Assembly: GCF_022347285.1 (NCBI RefSeq)
Contig: NZ_JAKRND010000017.1
Location: forward strand, 1-48,565
DNA: 48,565 nucleotides
Source: Corynebacterium sp. ACRPH
Lineage (GTDB): Bacteria; Actinomycetota; Actinomycetes; Mycobacteriales; Mycobacteriaceae
Direction: 5' to 3'
Every line of letters begins with the position of its first letter. The first letter of the stretch is position 1. The translations under genes were made by a program, and so were the position numbers. This document shows positions 21,205 to 31,233 of the stretch, in pieces. Under the pieces are notes generated by a model. That model did not search any database and was not told the origin of the DNA. It worked only from the letters and a program-made list of their open reading frames with translations.

Positions 21205-23534
21205 AGTCGCGCGGCCAGCTCCACGGCCTGGCGGATCGCGCGCTTGGCGTCCAGCTCCGCGGCGACATCCGCACCGCCGATGATGTGGACGTCAGAGGTG
21301 CCGTCCTGCTCGGCGTCGCTCTTCTCGGCGCCTTCCGGGCGCACGGATTCCTGGCCCGTGCACAGCACGACCGTGTCCACGTTGATCACGCGCTCTTCGC
21401 GGTTCTCCTTGGTCTCACGCTCGATCTGCTCCAGCAGCTCCTGCTTTTCGGCGCGATCCAGCGTGCGGCCCTCGAAGGTGCCGGACTTGATCTGCTTGAT
21501 CTTCTTCAGCGTGACCTGCGGATCCTCCACCGGGACGGTGATGTGCAGGCCGTCGGAATCGATCTTCTCGTAGGTCACGCCCACGATCTGCTCCGTGCCG
21601 CCCATGGCCACCGCCGCGCGGTGTACCCAGCCGGTCGTCTTGCCCAGCGTGCGGCCCATGCGGGTCGGCTTACGCTGCAGCATCACCACGCGGCGCTGCG
21701 GGCGCTCCGGCTGCGGGGAGGAGAGGTTGCCGTGCACATCCGAGTCTTCGACCACGCCCCACTGGCTGTTCCAGGAGGTCAGGGACTGCGGGGCGCCCTG
21801 GCGATCCGCCAGCAAGAACTCCGCCACGTCGTAGCCGATGCCTCCAGCGCCGATGACGGCGACGTACTCGCCCGGCGCCTTCTTTCCGGAGATTAGCTCG
21901 GCGTAGGTGGCGACGGTCACGCCGTCGATCTTGCCCTCCAGGCCCTCGTTCACGCCCGGGAACTCCGGGATGCGCGGGCGCACGCCCGTGGCCACAACAA
22001 CTTCCTCGAAGCCGTCGGCCTTAAGCTCCTCCGGGGTAACGGCCTTGCCGGTGGAGATGTTCACCTTCAAGCCCTCCAGGCGGTTGACCACCGCGTACAG
22101 CGCCTGTACGAACTCTTCCTTGCCCGGCACGCGCATCGCCAGGTTGAACTGGCCACCCAGGGTGTCAGCCGCTTCGAAGACGGTGACATCGTGGCCGCGC
22201 AGCGCCAGCGCCTCAGCAGCGAAGAGCCCGGCCACGCCACCGCCGATCACGCCGACCTTCTTGGTGCCCTGTGCGGGCAGCAGCTCCAGCTCGGTCTCGT
22301 AGGCGGCGCGCGGGTTAACCAGGCAGGTCGCCCGCTTGTTCTCGAAGGTGTGGTCCAGGCAGGCCTGGTTGCAGGCGATGCAGTGGTTGATCTCGGTGTT
22401 CAGGCCGCGTGCGGCACGGTTGACGAACTCCGGGTCGGCCAGCAGCGGGCGAGCCATGGAGACCAGGTCGGCCTGCGGGGTGCCGGCGGGCTCGCCGTTG
22501 CCACCGTCCCAGCTTCCGTCGAGGATGGCCTCGGCAACCTCCGGGGTGTTGATGCGGTTAGAAGCCACCACGGGGATGTTCACGTGCTCGCGCACCTTCT
22601 GGGTCGCCCAGGCGAAGGCGCCACGGGGGACGGAGGTCACGATGGTCGGGATCTGTGCCTCGTGCCAGCCCACGCCGGAGCTCAGCAGGTCCGCGCCGGC
22701 CTCCTCGATCTTCTTGGCCAGCTGCAGGATCTCCTCCTGGCTCTGGCCACCCTCGACCAGCTCCAGCACGGAGATGCGGTAGTCGATGACGAAGTCTTCC
22801 GGCACCTTTGCGCGGATGGCCTTAACGATCTCTACGGGGAAGCGCTGGCGGTTTTCCACCGAGCCGCCCCACTTGTCAGTGCGCTGGTTCGTGCGCTCCG
22901 CGAGGAACTGGTTAATCAGGTAACCCTCGGAGCCCATCACCTGCACGCCGTCGTAGCCTGCGTCAGCGGCGAGTGCGGCGGAGGTGGCGTAGGCGTCAAC
23001 AAGCTTTTCAACGTCCTCGGTGGCGATCTCGCGGGCGGGGAAGGGGCTGATTGGCGACTGCGAGGCGGAGGCGGACTCCGCCATCGGGTGGTAGCCATAG
23101 CGGCCGGCGTGCAGCAGCTGCAGCAGGATCTTCGCACCGCCGGCGTGTACTGCGTCGGTGATTTCGCGGTGAGCCTCGGCGATCTCCGGGGTGTTAAACG
23201 GAGTGCCGTAGGGGGTCAGGTTGCCTTCTAGGACCGGCGGGTAGCCGCCGGTGACCATCGCGGCCACGCCACCTTCGGCGCGGGCGGCGTAGAAGGCGGC
23301 GAGCTTCGGCACGTCCTCGATGGAATCCTCCAGGCCGGTGTGCATGGAGCCCATGATCACGCGGTTGCGGAAGGTGGTCTTTCCTACCTGGATAGGGGAG
23401 AGGAGGGTCTTGTAGGCGGTGGCGGGATCTTCCACCGGGGTGGCGGTGAGAGCGGTGGCGCCCGGTGCCGTAGTCAGCGGCAGGAGGGTGCGGACGGAAG
23501 CGTCGGAGGAGTTGTTGGAAGGCTGGTTGGTCAT
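21201..23534 (-). CDS. fadH: 2,4-dienoyl-CoA reductase-type NADH:flavin oxidoreductase
   Basis: 777 residues. An old-yellow-enzyme TIM barrel (LLSPIQVGKTTFRNRVIMGS ... ENRQRFPVEIVKAIRAKVP) is followed by a 4Fe-4S site with C-x2-C-x3-C-x11-C spacing (CIACNQAC...ATC), an FAD-binding motif VGVIGGGVAGLFAAEALA and an NAD(P) motif VAVIGAGGIGYDVAEFLL. This is the FadH layout for reducing 2,4-dienoyl-CoA during unsaturated fatty-acid oxidation. It is about 100 residues longer than the E. coli enzyme, with a ~35-residue N-terminal extension and C-terminal insertions. The ATG at 23534 has GATAAT seven bases before it (leaderless); the frame from 23594 lacks signals. Confidence 0.9.
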   Translation of the reverse strand: MTNQPSNNSSDASVRTLLPLTTAPGATALTATPVEDPATAYKTLLSPIQVGKTTFRNRVIMGSMHTGLEDSIEDVPKLAAFYAARAEGGVAAMVTGGYPPVLEGNLTPYGTPFNTPEIAEAHREITDAVHAGGAKILLQLLHAGRYGYHPMAESASASQSPISPFPAREIATEDVEKLVDAYATSAALAADAGYDGVQVMGSEGYLINQFLAERTNQRTDKWGGSVENRQRFPVEIVKAIRAKVPEDFVIDYRISVLELVEGGQSQEEILQLAKKIEEAGADLLSSGVGWHEAQIPTIVTSVPRGAFAWATQKVREHVNIPVVASNRINTPEVAEAILDGSWDGGNGEPAGTPQADLVSMARPLLADPEFVNRAARGLNTEINHCIACNQACLDHTFENKRATCLVNPRAAYETELELLPAQGTKKVGVIGGGVAGLFAAEALALRGHDVTVFEAADTLGGQFNLAMRVPGKEEFVQALYAVVNRLEGLKVNISTGKAVTPEELKADGFEEVVVATGVRPRIPEFPGVNEGLEGKIDGVTVATYAELISGKKAPGEYVAVIGAGGIGYDVAEFLLADRQGAPQSLTSWNSQWGVVEDSDVHGNLSSPQPERPQRRVVMLQRKPTRMGRTLGKTTGWVHRAAVAMGGTEQIVGVTYEKIDSDGLHITVPVEDPQVTLKKIKQIKSGTFEGRTLDRAEKQELLEQIERETKENREERVINVDTVVLCTGQESVRPEGAEKSDAEQDGTSDVHIIGGADVAAELDAKRAIRQAVELAARL

Positions 23535-23660
23535 GGGCGCAATTATCTCTAACTGCGCAAAAACTTGTGGGGCTTTTGAAGAAACCGAGAGCATTCACAC
23601 TGCTGCGCGTTAAAGTATGTATCAAAATGTGAGTAATGTATGACGATCGTTGCAGTTCAG

Positions 23661-23676
23661 CGTGACTTCGATCACA
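23661..23676. promoter_or_regulatory. GlxR-type (Crp family) site between fadH and gltB, one mismatch
   Basis: CGTGACTTCGATCACA fits TGTGA-N6-TCACA with one change in the first base. GlxR is the cAMP-responsive global regulator of corynebacteria. It lies about 135 bases upstream of fadH and 220 upstream of gltB, so either could be the target. Confidence 0.5.
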
Positions 23677-23678
23677 CA

Positions 23679-23713
23679 TTAAGGTGAGGCTAGAAAGAGT
23701 AAGGCAAGCCTAA
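23679..23713. promoter_or_regulatory. Two DtxR-like iron-box half-matches upstream of gltB
   Basis: AAGGTGAGGCTAG (about 23681-23693) and TAAGGCAAGCCTAA (23700-23713) each resemble the DtxR consensus TTAGGTTAGSCTAACCTAA in its core. The second is close to a palindrome (AGGC-AA-GCCT). Both flanking genes encode iron-sulfur flavoproteins. I matched these by eye and neither is perfect. The rest of the 353-bp gap includes GCATATGC (23843-23850) near the likely gltB promoter. Confidence 0.35.
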
Positions 23714-23887
23714 TTTTGTCTGCTCGTACCGACGGGTGCACTCTAGATAACCCAAGACGAAATGGTGTGACCGGAACTACAGCTGTTTCTTGGCGGAGAC
23801 TCACGTCACCACCAGACCGGCGGTCCGATTGCAACTTTATTCGCATATGCAAATGCAGTACTTGTGACGAAAGTTAGGCCGTAAATC

Positions 23888-26800
23888 ATGAAAAACTACC
23901 CTGCACGCCAGGGTCTTTACGACCCCCAGTTTGAGCATGATGCGTGTGGTGTCGCCTTCGTGGCTGACATGCACGGCCGCGCGACACGCGACATTGTGGA
24001 CAAGGGCATCCAGGCCCTGGTGAACCTGGATCACCGTGGCGCAGCTGGAGCGGAAAAGAACACCGGCGATGGCGCCGGCATCCTTATCCAGGTCCCCGAC
24101 CGCTTCTACCGGGAGGAGATGGCCAAGCAGGACATCACCCTGCCGCCGGCCGGCCAGTACGCCACCGGCATCGCCTTCCTGCCGAACTCCCGCATGGCCG
24201 CGCTCGACGCGGTGCGTGCCGTCGAGGCCATCGTGAAGGAAGAGGGCCTTAACCTCATCGGCTGGCGCGACGTCCCCGTCGACGACTCGAGCCTGGGCGC
24301 CATCGCGCGCGACGCCGAGCCGCTGTTCCACCAGCTCTTTATCTCTGGTGTTGACGCCAACGGCTCCCCCCTCGAGGGTCTCGAGCTCGACCGTCGCGCC
24401 TTCTTCGTCCGCAAGCGTGCAGAGCGTGAACTCGGCACCAAGGGTGCAGGCGAGGGCTCCGGTGGAGACACCGTGTACTTCCCCTCCCTGTCCTCCCGCA
24501 CGGTCGTCTACAAGGGCATGCTGACCACCCCGCAGCTGCGGGAGTTCTACCTGGATCTGCAGGACGAGCGCATGGAGTCCGCGCTGGCCATTGTGCACTC
24601 GCGCTTCTCCACGAACACCTTCCCGTCCTGGCCTTTGGCTCACCCCTACCGCTTGGTTGCACACAACGGTGAGATCAACACCGTCCGCGGCAACGAGAAC
24701 TGGATGCGCGCTCGCGAATCCCAGCTGCGCTCCGAGGTGCTGGGCGACCTGGGCCGCGTGCTCCCGATCTGTGACCCGGAGGGTTCGGATACCGGCCGCT
24801 TCGACGAGGCTCTGGAGCTGCTGCACCTGGCCGGTCGCAGCCTGCCGCACGCCGTGCTGATGATGGTTCCGCAGGCGTGGGAACGCAACCCGCACATCGA
24901 CCCGCAGGTCCGTGCGTTCTACGAGTACCACTCCAGCTTCATGGAGGCCTGGGACGGCCCGGCCGCCATCACCTTCACCGACGGCACCCTCATCGGCGCG
25001 ACCCTGGACCGCAACGGCCTGCGCCCCGGCCGCATCTGGATCACCAAGGACGGCCTCGTCGTCATGGCTTCCGAGGCCGGCGTGCTGGACATCCCGGACA
25101 GCGAAATCGTTAAGCGCACCCGCGTGGAGCCGGGCAAGATGTTTCTGGTCGACACCTCCCGCGGCTGCGTAATCGAGGACGAGGAAATCAAGCAGGCGCT
25201 GGCCGACCAGCCCTACGAGCAGTGGGTAGAGGAGAACCTGGTCCGCGAGTCCGACCTGCCGACCGCCGAGCCGATCGCCATGAACCACGAGCGCATCGTC
25301 CTGCGCCAGCGGGTCTTCGGCTACACCGAGGAAGACCTCGAGACCCTGCTGCGCCCCATGGCCGACAAGGGCGCTGAGGGCATCGGCTCGATGGGTACGG
25401 ATACCCCGATCGCCGCCCTGTCCGACCGCCCGCGCCTGCTGTACGACTTCTTCGCGCAGCGTTTCGCGCAGGTGACCAACCCGCCGCTGGATAGCTACCG
25501 CGAGAAGATGGTCACCAGCATGTTCACCCAGCTGGGTGCGCAGGCGGATGTTCTGAACCCCGGTCCGGACGCCGCCCACCGTATCCACCTGGACAGCCCG
25601 ATTCTGGGTAACCAGACGCTGGCCAACCTGGCGAATGCGGCGGAGAACGCCGCGGCCGCCGGCTCCGACGTGGACTTGAGCGCCTTCAAGGCCGTGCGCA
25701 TCCCGGGCCTGTACTCCGTCGCCCACGGCGGCAAGGGCCTGCGCGAGGCCATCAACCGCATCCGCCGCCAGGTCACCGAGGCAATCGAGGACGGTGCGAC
25801 CATCCTGATCCTCTCCGACCGCGAGTCCGACGAGCGCTACGCCCCGATCCCGTCGCTGCTGCTGACCAGTGCCGTGCATCACCACATGGTGCAGGAGAAG
25901 ACGCGCACCCGCGCATCGCTGGTGATCGAGTCCGGCGGAGCCCGCGAGGTGCACCACCTGGCCATGCTCATCAACTTCGGTGCGGATGCCATCAACCCGT
26001 ACATGGCCCTCGAGACCGTTAATGAGATGGCCAACGACGGACGAGTGGGCGTCACCGCAGAAGAGGCCGAGGAAAACTACATCAAGGCCGCGACCGCCGG
26101 CATCCAGAAGGTCATGTCCAAGATGGGCATCGCGACGGTGGCGAGCTACCGCGGCTCCCAGCTGGCCGACGTGGTGGGCCTACACCAGAGCCTGCTCGAT
26201 GAGTACTTCGTCGGCGCCTTCAGCCCCATCTCCGGCATCGGCCTGGACGAGATCGCCGACGACGTGGCCAAGCGCCACCGCGCGGCATTCCTGCCCCGCC
26301 CCGAGGAGCAGGCACACCGCGAGCTCGAGATCGGCGGCGAGTACAAGTGGCGCCGCGAGGGCGAATACCACCTGTTCAACCCCGAGACTGTCTTCAAGCT
26401 GCAGCACGCGACCCGCACCGGCCAGTACCGCATCTTCAAGGAGTACACCGAGAAGGTCGACAAGCAGTCCGAGCGCCTGGCTACGCTGCGTGGCCTGTTT
26501 AAGTTCAAGTCCAATCGCCCGTCGATCCCGATCGAGGAGGTCGAGCCGGTCAGCGAGATCGTGAAGCGCTTCGCCACCGGTGCGATGTCTTACGGCTCGA
26601 TCTCCGCCGAGGCGCACGAGACCCTGGCGATCGCCATGAACCGCCTGAAGGGCATGTCCAACTCCGGTGAGGGCGGCGAGGATCCGGCCCGCTTCGAGCC
26701 GGAGCCGAACGGCGACTGGAAGCGCTCCGCCATCAAGCAGGTAGCCTCCGGCCGCTTCGGCGTGACCAGCCACTACCTGAACAACTGCACGGACATCCAG

Positions 26801-28495
26801 ATCAAGATGGCCCAGGGTGCGAAGCCGGGCGAGGGCGGCCAGCTGCCACCGAGCAAGGTGTACCCCTGGATCGCCGAGGTGCGCGTGACCACCCCGGGCG
26901 TGGGCCTGATCTCCCCGCCGCCGCACCACGACATCTACTCCATCGAGGACCTGGCGCAGCTGATCCACGACCTGAAGAACGCCAACCCGGATGCCCGCAT
27001 CCACGTCAAGCTCGTCGCCGAGCAGGGCGTGGGCACGGTCGCCGCCGGTGTGTCCAAGGCACACGCGGATGTGGTGCTGATCTCCGGTCACGATGGCGGC
27101 ACCGGCGCCTCCCCGCTGACCTCGCTGAAGCACGCGGGTGGCCCGTGGGAGCTCGGCCTGGCCGAGACCCAGCAGACCCTGCTGATGAACGGCCTGCGCG
27201 ACCGCATCACCGTGCAGTGTGACGGCCAGCTGAAGACCGGCCGCGACGTGATGGTGGCGGCCCTCCTGGGTGCTGAGGAATTCGGCTTCGCCACCGCCCC
27301 GCTGGTGGTCTCCGGCTGCATCATGATGCGCGTCTGCCACCTGGATACCTGCCCGGTGGGCGTGGCAACCCAGAACCCGGAGCTGCGCAAGCGCTACACG
27401 GGCCAGGCGGAGCACGTGGTGAACTTCTTCAAGTTCATCGCCGAAGAGGTCCGCGAATACCTCGCCGAACTGGGCTTCCGCACCCTGGAAGAGGCCGTGG
27501 GCCACTCCGAGTGCCTGACCGGCGGCGAGATGGAAGTCGAGCACAAGACCGCGGGCAAGCTGGACCTGGCGCCCATCTTCGCCCAGCCGGACAGCCCCTT
27601 CATGCACCAGGACCTGCACCGCACCAAGGAGCAGGACCACTCGCTGGACAAGGCGCTGGACAACCAGATCCGTTCTGATGCGCAAGACACGATCCGCCGC
27701 GCCGCTGCGGGCGAGGACGTCTCGATCGACCTCAGCTACCCGATCACCAACGTCAACCGCACCGTCGGCACGATGACCGGTTCGCTGATCTCCCGCGTTG
27801 CCGGCCGCGATGGCCTGCCGCAGGACACTGTGAACCTGCAGTTCACGGGCTCCGCAGGTAACTCCTTCGGTGCCTTTGCCGCCCACGGCATGACGCTCAC
27901 CCTGAACGGTGATGCCAACGACTACGTGGGCAAGGGCCTGTCTGGCGGCCGCATTGTCATCCGCCCGGCCGATAACCACGGGGCGGAGGACACGACCAGC
28001 GACGTCATCGCCGGCAACGTGCTGGGCTTCGGTGGCGCACACGGCGAAATGTTCATCCGCGGCACCGTGGGCGAGCGCTTCTGCGTGCGTAACTCCGGCC
28101 TCACCGCCGTCGTCGAAGGCGTGGGCAACCACGGCTGTGAGTACATGACGGGTGGTCGCGTTATTGTCCTGGGCAAGATCGGCAACAACTTCGCAGCCGG
28201 CATGTCCGGCGGCATTGCTTACCTGGTGGATGACGGTAGTGGCGTCACCGATCGAATCAACACCGAGCTCGTCGACATCGAAAAGATCACTGACGAGGAA
28301 GAACTGCGCTGGGTCGAGCAGACGATCCAGACCCACCGCGACCTGACCGGATCTACCGTGGAGGTAAACGCCGCGGATCTGATCAAGGTCATGCCCCGCG
28401 ACTACGCGCGCGTGCTCAAGACGATCGCACGGGCCGAAGCCGAAGGCTTGGACAACGACGGCATCGCCGCCGCAATCATGGAGGAAGTGAAGTAA
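23888..28495 (+). CDS. gltB: Glutamate synthase (NADPH) large subunit
   Basis: 1535 residues, normal length. Cys20 ([12 protein letters not shown]) is the glutamine amidotransferase nucleophile exposed after removal of a 19-residue propeptide, and [19 protein letters not shown] and HNGEINT complete that domain. The central domain is followed by the FMN synthase domain ([20 protein letters not shown]) with the 3Fe-4S site [15 protein letters not shown] (C-x5-C-x4-C), then the C-terminal GXGXG domain. It makes two glutamates from glutamine and 2-oxoglutarate using electrons from GltD. gltD follows immediately. Many codons are C/G-ending, consistent with high expression. Confidence 0.97.
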   Translation: MKNYPARQGLYDPQFEHDACGVAFVADMHGRATRDIVDKGIQALVNLDHRGAAGAEKNTGDGAGILIQVPDRFYREEMAKQDITLPPAGQYATGIAFLPNSRMAALDAVRAVEAIVKEEGLNLIGWRDVPVDDSSLGAIARDAEPLFHQLFISGVDANGSPLEGLELDRRAFFVRKRAERELGTKGAGEGSGGDTVYFPSLSSRTVVYKGMLTTPQLREFYLDLQDERMESALAIVHSRFSTNTFPSWPLAHPYRLVAHNGEINTVRGNENWMRARESQLRSEVLGDLGRVLPICDPEGSDTGRFDEALELLHLAGRSLPHAVLMMVPQAWERNPHIDPQVRAFYEYHSSFMEAWDGPAAITFTDGTLIGATLDRNGLRPGRIWITKDGLVVMASEAGVLDIPDSEIVKRTRVEPGKMFLVDTSRGCVIEDEEIKQALADQPYEQWVEENLVRESDLPTAEPIAMNHERIVLRQRVFGYTEEDLETLLRPMADKGAEGIGSMGTDTPIAALSDRPRLLYDFFAQRFAQVTNPPLDSYREKMVTSMFTQLGAQADVLNPGPDAAHRIHLDSPILGNQTLANLANAAENAAAAGSDVDLSAFKAVRIPGLYSVAHGGKGLREAINRIRRQVTEAIEDGATILILSDRESDERYAPIPSLLLTSAVHHHMVQEKTRTRASLVIESGGAREVHHLAMLINFGADAINPYMALETVNEMANDGRVGVTAEEAEENYIKAATAGIQKVMSKMGIATVASYRGSQLADVVGLHQSLLDEYFVGAFSPISGIGLDEIADDVAKRHRAAFLPRPEEQAHRELEIGGEYKWRREGEYHLFNPETVFKLQHATRTGQYRIFKEYTEKVDKQSERLATLRGLFKFKSNRPSIPIEEVEPVSEIVKRFATGAMSYGSISAEAHETLAIAMNRLKGMSNSGEGGEDPARFEPEPNGDWKRSAIKQVASGRFGVTSHYLNNCTDIQIKMAQGAKPGEGGQLPPSKVYPWIAEVRVTTPGVGLISPPPHHDIYSIEDLAQLIHDLKNANPDARIHVKLVAEQGVGTVAAGVSKAHADVVLISGHDGGTGASPLTSLKHAGGPWELGLAETQQTLLMNGLRDRITVQCDGQLKTGRDVMVAALLGAEEFGFATAPLVVSGCIMMRVCHLDTCPVGVATQNPELRKRYTGQAEHVVNFFKFIAEEVREYLAELGFRTLEEAVGHSECLTGGEMEVEHKTAGKLDLAPIFAQPDSPFMHQDLHRTKEQDHSLDKALDNQIRSDAQDTIRRAAAGEDVSIDLSYPITNVNRTVGTMTGSLISRVAGRDGLPQDTVNLQFTGSAGNSFGAFAAHGMTLTLNGDANDYVGKGLSGGRIVIRPADNHGAEDTTSDVIAGNVLGFGGAHGEMFIRGTVGERFCVRNSGLTAVVEGVGNHGCEYMTGGRVIVLGKIGNNFAAGMSGGIAYLVDDGSGVTDRINTELVDIEKITDEEELRWVEQTIQTHRDLTGSTVEVNAADLIKVMPRDYARVLKTIARAEAEGLDNDGIAAAIMEEVK

Positions 28496-30034
28496 ATGGC
28501 TGATCCACGCGGATTTCTGAAGCACCGCCGCGAGTCGGCGGCACACCGACCCGTCCCGCTGCGCCTGCTGGATTGGAACGAGGTCTACGAGGACTTCTCC
28601 GACGACAAGGTGCAGACCCAGGCCAGCCGTTGCATGGACTGTGGCATCCCGTTCTGCCACGATGGCTGCCCGCTGGGCAACATCATCCCCGAGTGGAACG
28701 ACCTGGTGCGCAAGGGCAACTGGCGCGAGGCCTACGACCGCCTGCACGCCACCAACAACTTCCCGGAGTTCACCGGCCGCCTGTGCCCCGCACCCTGCGA
28801 AGGCGCATGCGTGCTGGGCATCGGCGACGACCCGGTGAACATCAAGACCGTCGAGTACACCATCGTTGAGCACGCCTGGAAGGAAGGCTGGGTCAAGCCG
28901 ATCAAGCCGAGCTTCAAGACCGGCCAGCGCGTGGCTGTCGTGGGCTCCGGCCCGGCCGGCCTGGCAGCCGCGCAGCAGCTGACCCGCGCGGGCCACGACG
29001 TCACCGTCTTCGAGCGCGCAGACCGCATCGGTGGCCTGATGCGCTACGGCGTGCCCGAGTACAAGATGGAAAAGAAGTGGATCGACCGCCGTCTGGAGCA
29101 GATGGAGGCCGAGGGCACGAAGTTCGTCGTCAACACCTCGCCGACCGGTGAGCAGCTGAAGGAGTTCGACGGCGTGATCGTCGCCATCGGCTCCACCGTG
29201 GGCCGCGACCTGCCCGTCGTGGGCCGTGACCTGAAGGGTGTCTACCAGGCGATGGAGTACCTGCCGGAGGCCAACAAGGTCTGTGAAGGTGACCGCGAGG
29301 TTTCTACCATCAACGCCAAGGGCAAGCGCGTGGTGATCATCGGCGGTGGCGATACCGGTACCGACTGCTTCGGCACCGCGCTGCGCCAGGGCGCCATCTC
29401 CGTGTCCCAGTTCGACATCACCCCGAAGCCGCCGAAGACCCGCGGCGCATCCACCCCGTGGCCGACCTACCCGCGCATCTGGCGCGTGGCGTCCGCCCAC
29501 GAGGAGGGCGAGTACCGCGTGACCGGCAACGAGTCCGCCGACGAGATCGCCGCCCTGGGCCTGGCCGAGCGCCAGCCGGGCGACGAGCTGGGCATCCGCC
29601 GCTACTCCATCAACACGGTGGAGATCACCGGCGACGGCGAGAAGGTCACGGGCCTGAAGGGCGCCGAGTGCCGCTTCGGCGAGAACGGCCTGGAGAACAT
29701 CCCGGAGTCCGACTTCGAGATGGATGCCGACCTGGTGCTGCTGGCGATGGGCTTCGTCTCCGTCGAGGAGACCCCGGTGGTGTGGGACCTGGGCCTGCAG
29801 ATCGGCGAGCGTGGCCGCCTGGAGCGCGACGATACCTTCCGCGCCCAGCCCACCAACGCTGAGTTCGCGGACATTCCAGTGTTCGTCGCCGGCGACGCGG
29901 GTCGTGGCCAGTCCCTGATCGTGTGGGGCATCTCCGAGGGCCGTTCCGCCGCCGCGGAGCTGGACCGCGAGCTGATGGGCGAGACCGCTCTGCCGCGCCC
30001 GATTAACCCGACTGACGTGGCGATGCAGGCATGA
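28496..30034 (+). CDS. gltD: Glutamate synthase (NADPH) small subunit
   Basis: 512 residues. Cys clusters CMDCGIPFC...GCPLGN and CPAPCEGACVLG ligate the two 4Fe-4S centres of the subunit. VAVVGSGPAGLAAAQQLTRA binds FAD and VVIIGGGDTGTDCFGTALRQ binds NADPH. The end, IPVFVAGDAGRGQSLIVWGI, is the second FAD contact. It passes NADPH electrons to GltB. The ATG begins directly after the gltB stop (TAA-ATG), and the gene overlaps the next by 4 bp, so gltB-gltD-LysE-type gene form one translationally coupled operon. Confidence 0.97.
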   Translation: MADPRGFLKHRRESAAHRPVPLRLLDWNEVYEDFSDDKVQTQASRCMDCGIPFCHDGCPLGNIIPEWNDLVRKGNWREAYDRLHATNNFPEFTGRLCPAPCEGACVLGIGDDPVNIKTVEYTIVEHAWKEGWVKPIKPSFKTGQRVAVVGSGPAGLAAAQQLTRAGHDVTVFERADRIGGLMRYGVPEYKMEKKWIDRRLEQMEAEGTKFVVNTSPTGEQLKEFDGVIVAIGSTVGRDLPVVGRDLKGVYQAMEYLPEANKVCEGDREVSTINAKGKRVVIIGGGDTGTDCFGTALRQGAISVSQFDITPKPPKTRGASTPWPTYPRIWRVASAHEEGEYRVTGNESADEIAALGLAERQPGDELGIRRYSINTVEITGDGEKVTGLKGAECRFGENGLENIPESDFEMDADLVLLAMGFVSVEETPVVWDLGLQIGERGRLERDDTFRAQPTNAEFADIPVFVAGDAGRGQSLIVWGISEGRSAAAELDRELMGETALPRPINPTDVAMQA

Positions 30035-30726
30035 GCCTAGCCGCTTACCTAGGGCTGCTCGGTGCCTGGGTGCTGGCCATTACGATGCCAGGCCCGGACA
30101 CCGTGCAGCTCATTCGTTTGGGTGCCCGTTCGCGCCGCTCGGCGGTGTTCGCCGCGCTGGGAATTAGCACGGGCAATGTGTTGTGGCCGGTGGTCACGAT
30201 GCTGGGCCTGGCCGCGTTGATCGCGGCCTTCCCGTGGATCCTGACGGTGTTGTACCTGTTCGGCGGCTGTTTCCTGATCTACATGGGCCAAGGCGCGTTT
30301 CGCTCCGGGTACGCGGATTGGCGCGCCCGGGCGGTCTTGCCCGCTGTTTCTTTTAATGACGCCACCAGCGCTCCAGCGGGTGACGGTGGAGCACAGGCAG
30401 CGGCGCGTGCACCGCTGGGGGACTTCGCCTCCTGGCGCCTGGGGCTGGTGACGAACCTCTCTAACCCCAAGGCGTTGCTGTTCTTCGGTTCGGTGTTCGC
30501 ACAGTTCATCCCGGTGGACGTGTCCTTGCTGGACCGGCTGCTGGTACTGCTTTTGATGACTGTCGTGGGTGTGGCGTGGTTCTGCGGATTCGCCCTGGCG
30601 GTGGCCGCGGGAGCGGAGAAAATCCAGCGGCTCAACCCCTTCATCGAAATGGTGGCCGGGGTGATCTTTGTCGTGCTCGGCGCGTTCCTGGCCTTCGAGG
30701 GCGTGCAGATGCTGGTGGGTAGCTAA
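30031..30726 (+). CDS. LysE/RhtB-family amino-acid exporter
   Basis: 231 residues with about six helices: LGAWVLAITMPGPDTVQLIR (the family PGP motif), ARSRRSAVFAALGISTGNVL, YLFGGCFLIYMGQGAFRSG, a cytosolic loop, NLSNPKALLFFGSVFAQFIP and a final GVIFVVLGAFLAFEGVQML. It probably exports an amino acid or related metabolite. The ATGA overlap with gltD suggests a link to glutamate or nitrogen overflow, an inference from context only. The loop (SFNDATSAPAGDGG) contains a strong copy of the dispersed motif. Confidence 0.87.
   Translation: MSLAAYLGLLGAWVLAITMPGPDTVQLIRLGARSRRSAVFAALGISTGNVLWPVVTMLGLAALIAAFPWILTVLYLFGGCFLIYMGQGAFRSGYADWRARAVLPAVSFNDATSAPAGDGGAQAAARAPLGDFASWRLGLVTNLSNPKALLFFGSVFAQFIPVDVSLLDRLLVLLLMTVVGVAWFCGFALAVAAGAEKIQRLNPFIEMVAGVIFVVLGAFLAFEGVQMLVGS
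30346..30365 (+). repeat. Dispersed T-rich/TGACGCC motif inside the LysE-type gene
   Basis: GTTTCTTTTAATGACGCCAC, one of the strongest copies. In frame it encodes SFNDAT within the variable cytosolic loop. It stands out from the surrounding GC-rich codons by its run of T. Confidence 0.65.
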
Positions 30727-30746
30727 AGCCCGCTAGACTGAGGCGC

Positions 30747-31139
30747 ATGGAGTTTCCAGAGGTCAGCATTCGTGATTCCGAAATCAAGCTGGGGCAGTTC
30801 ATCAAACTGGCGAACCTGGTGGAGACCGGCGGGGAGGCCAAGGAGGCCATCGCCGCCGGGGTTGTGCAGGTCAACGGCGCGGTGGATACCCGCCGCGGCA
30901 AGGCGTTGCGCCCGGGTGACGAGGTGGCCCTGGTGGATGCGGACACCGGCGACGTGCTGGCAGGAGCCACGGTGGCTGGCGCGAGCGGCGCGGCGGGCGC
31001 TGAAGGTGTTGCGAATGGAGCGGAATCCGACGATGACCTCGGCGAGTTTTTCGACGAGTCTACTGCGGACGATGACTTCGATCCGCAAAAGTGGCGCAAC
31101 GTCAGCCTGGAAGATGTCCGCGAGGATAACGCGATCTAG
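30747..31139 (+). CDS. S4-domain RNA-binding protein with acidic tail
   Basis: 130 residues. The first ~72 form an S4 domain of the YbcJ/YaaA type: IKLGQFIKLANLVETGGEAK, AIAAGVVQVNGAVDTRRGKA, LRPGDEVALVD. The rest is an Ala/Gly linker and a strongly acidic tail (ESDDDLGEFFDESTADDDFD) ending in QKWRNVSLEDVREDNAI. Stand-alone S4 proteins bind structured RNA, often ribosomal, but the role here is unknown. The acidic extension is not part of the usual ~70-residue protein. TAGACT lies seven bases before the ATG (leaderless). Confidence 0.88.
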   Translation: MEFPEVSIRDSEIKLGQFIKLANLVETGGEAKEAIAAGVVQVNGAVDTRRGKALRPGDEVALVDADTGDVLAGATVAGASGAAGAEGVANGAESDDDLGEFFDESTADDDFDPQKWRNVSLEDVREDNAI

Positions 31140-31170
31140 CGTCAGCTGAATGCCTGGCCGGTGGAGGCCA

Positions 31171-31190
31171 GGTGGCGTCAATAAGAAACA
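31171..31190 (-). repeat. Dispersed T-rich/TGACGCC motif (strong copy, reverse)
   Basis: The minus strand reads TGTTTCTTATTGACGCCACC. Intergenic, 32 bases after the S4 gene and 44 before the VOC gene. Confidence 0.65.
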
Positions 31191-31233
31191 ACAGATACAC
31201 CCCAAGAACACAAGAAAGAGCAGTGGAGGAACC

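Noticed and set aside
26180..29500. Leftward open frame of 1106 residues opposite gltB-gltD.
   Set aside because: Antisense frame of high-GC codons; composition is dominated by Ala/Val/Leu/His/Arg/Asp with no family motif, and gltB and gltD are beyond doubt.
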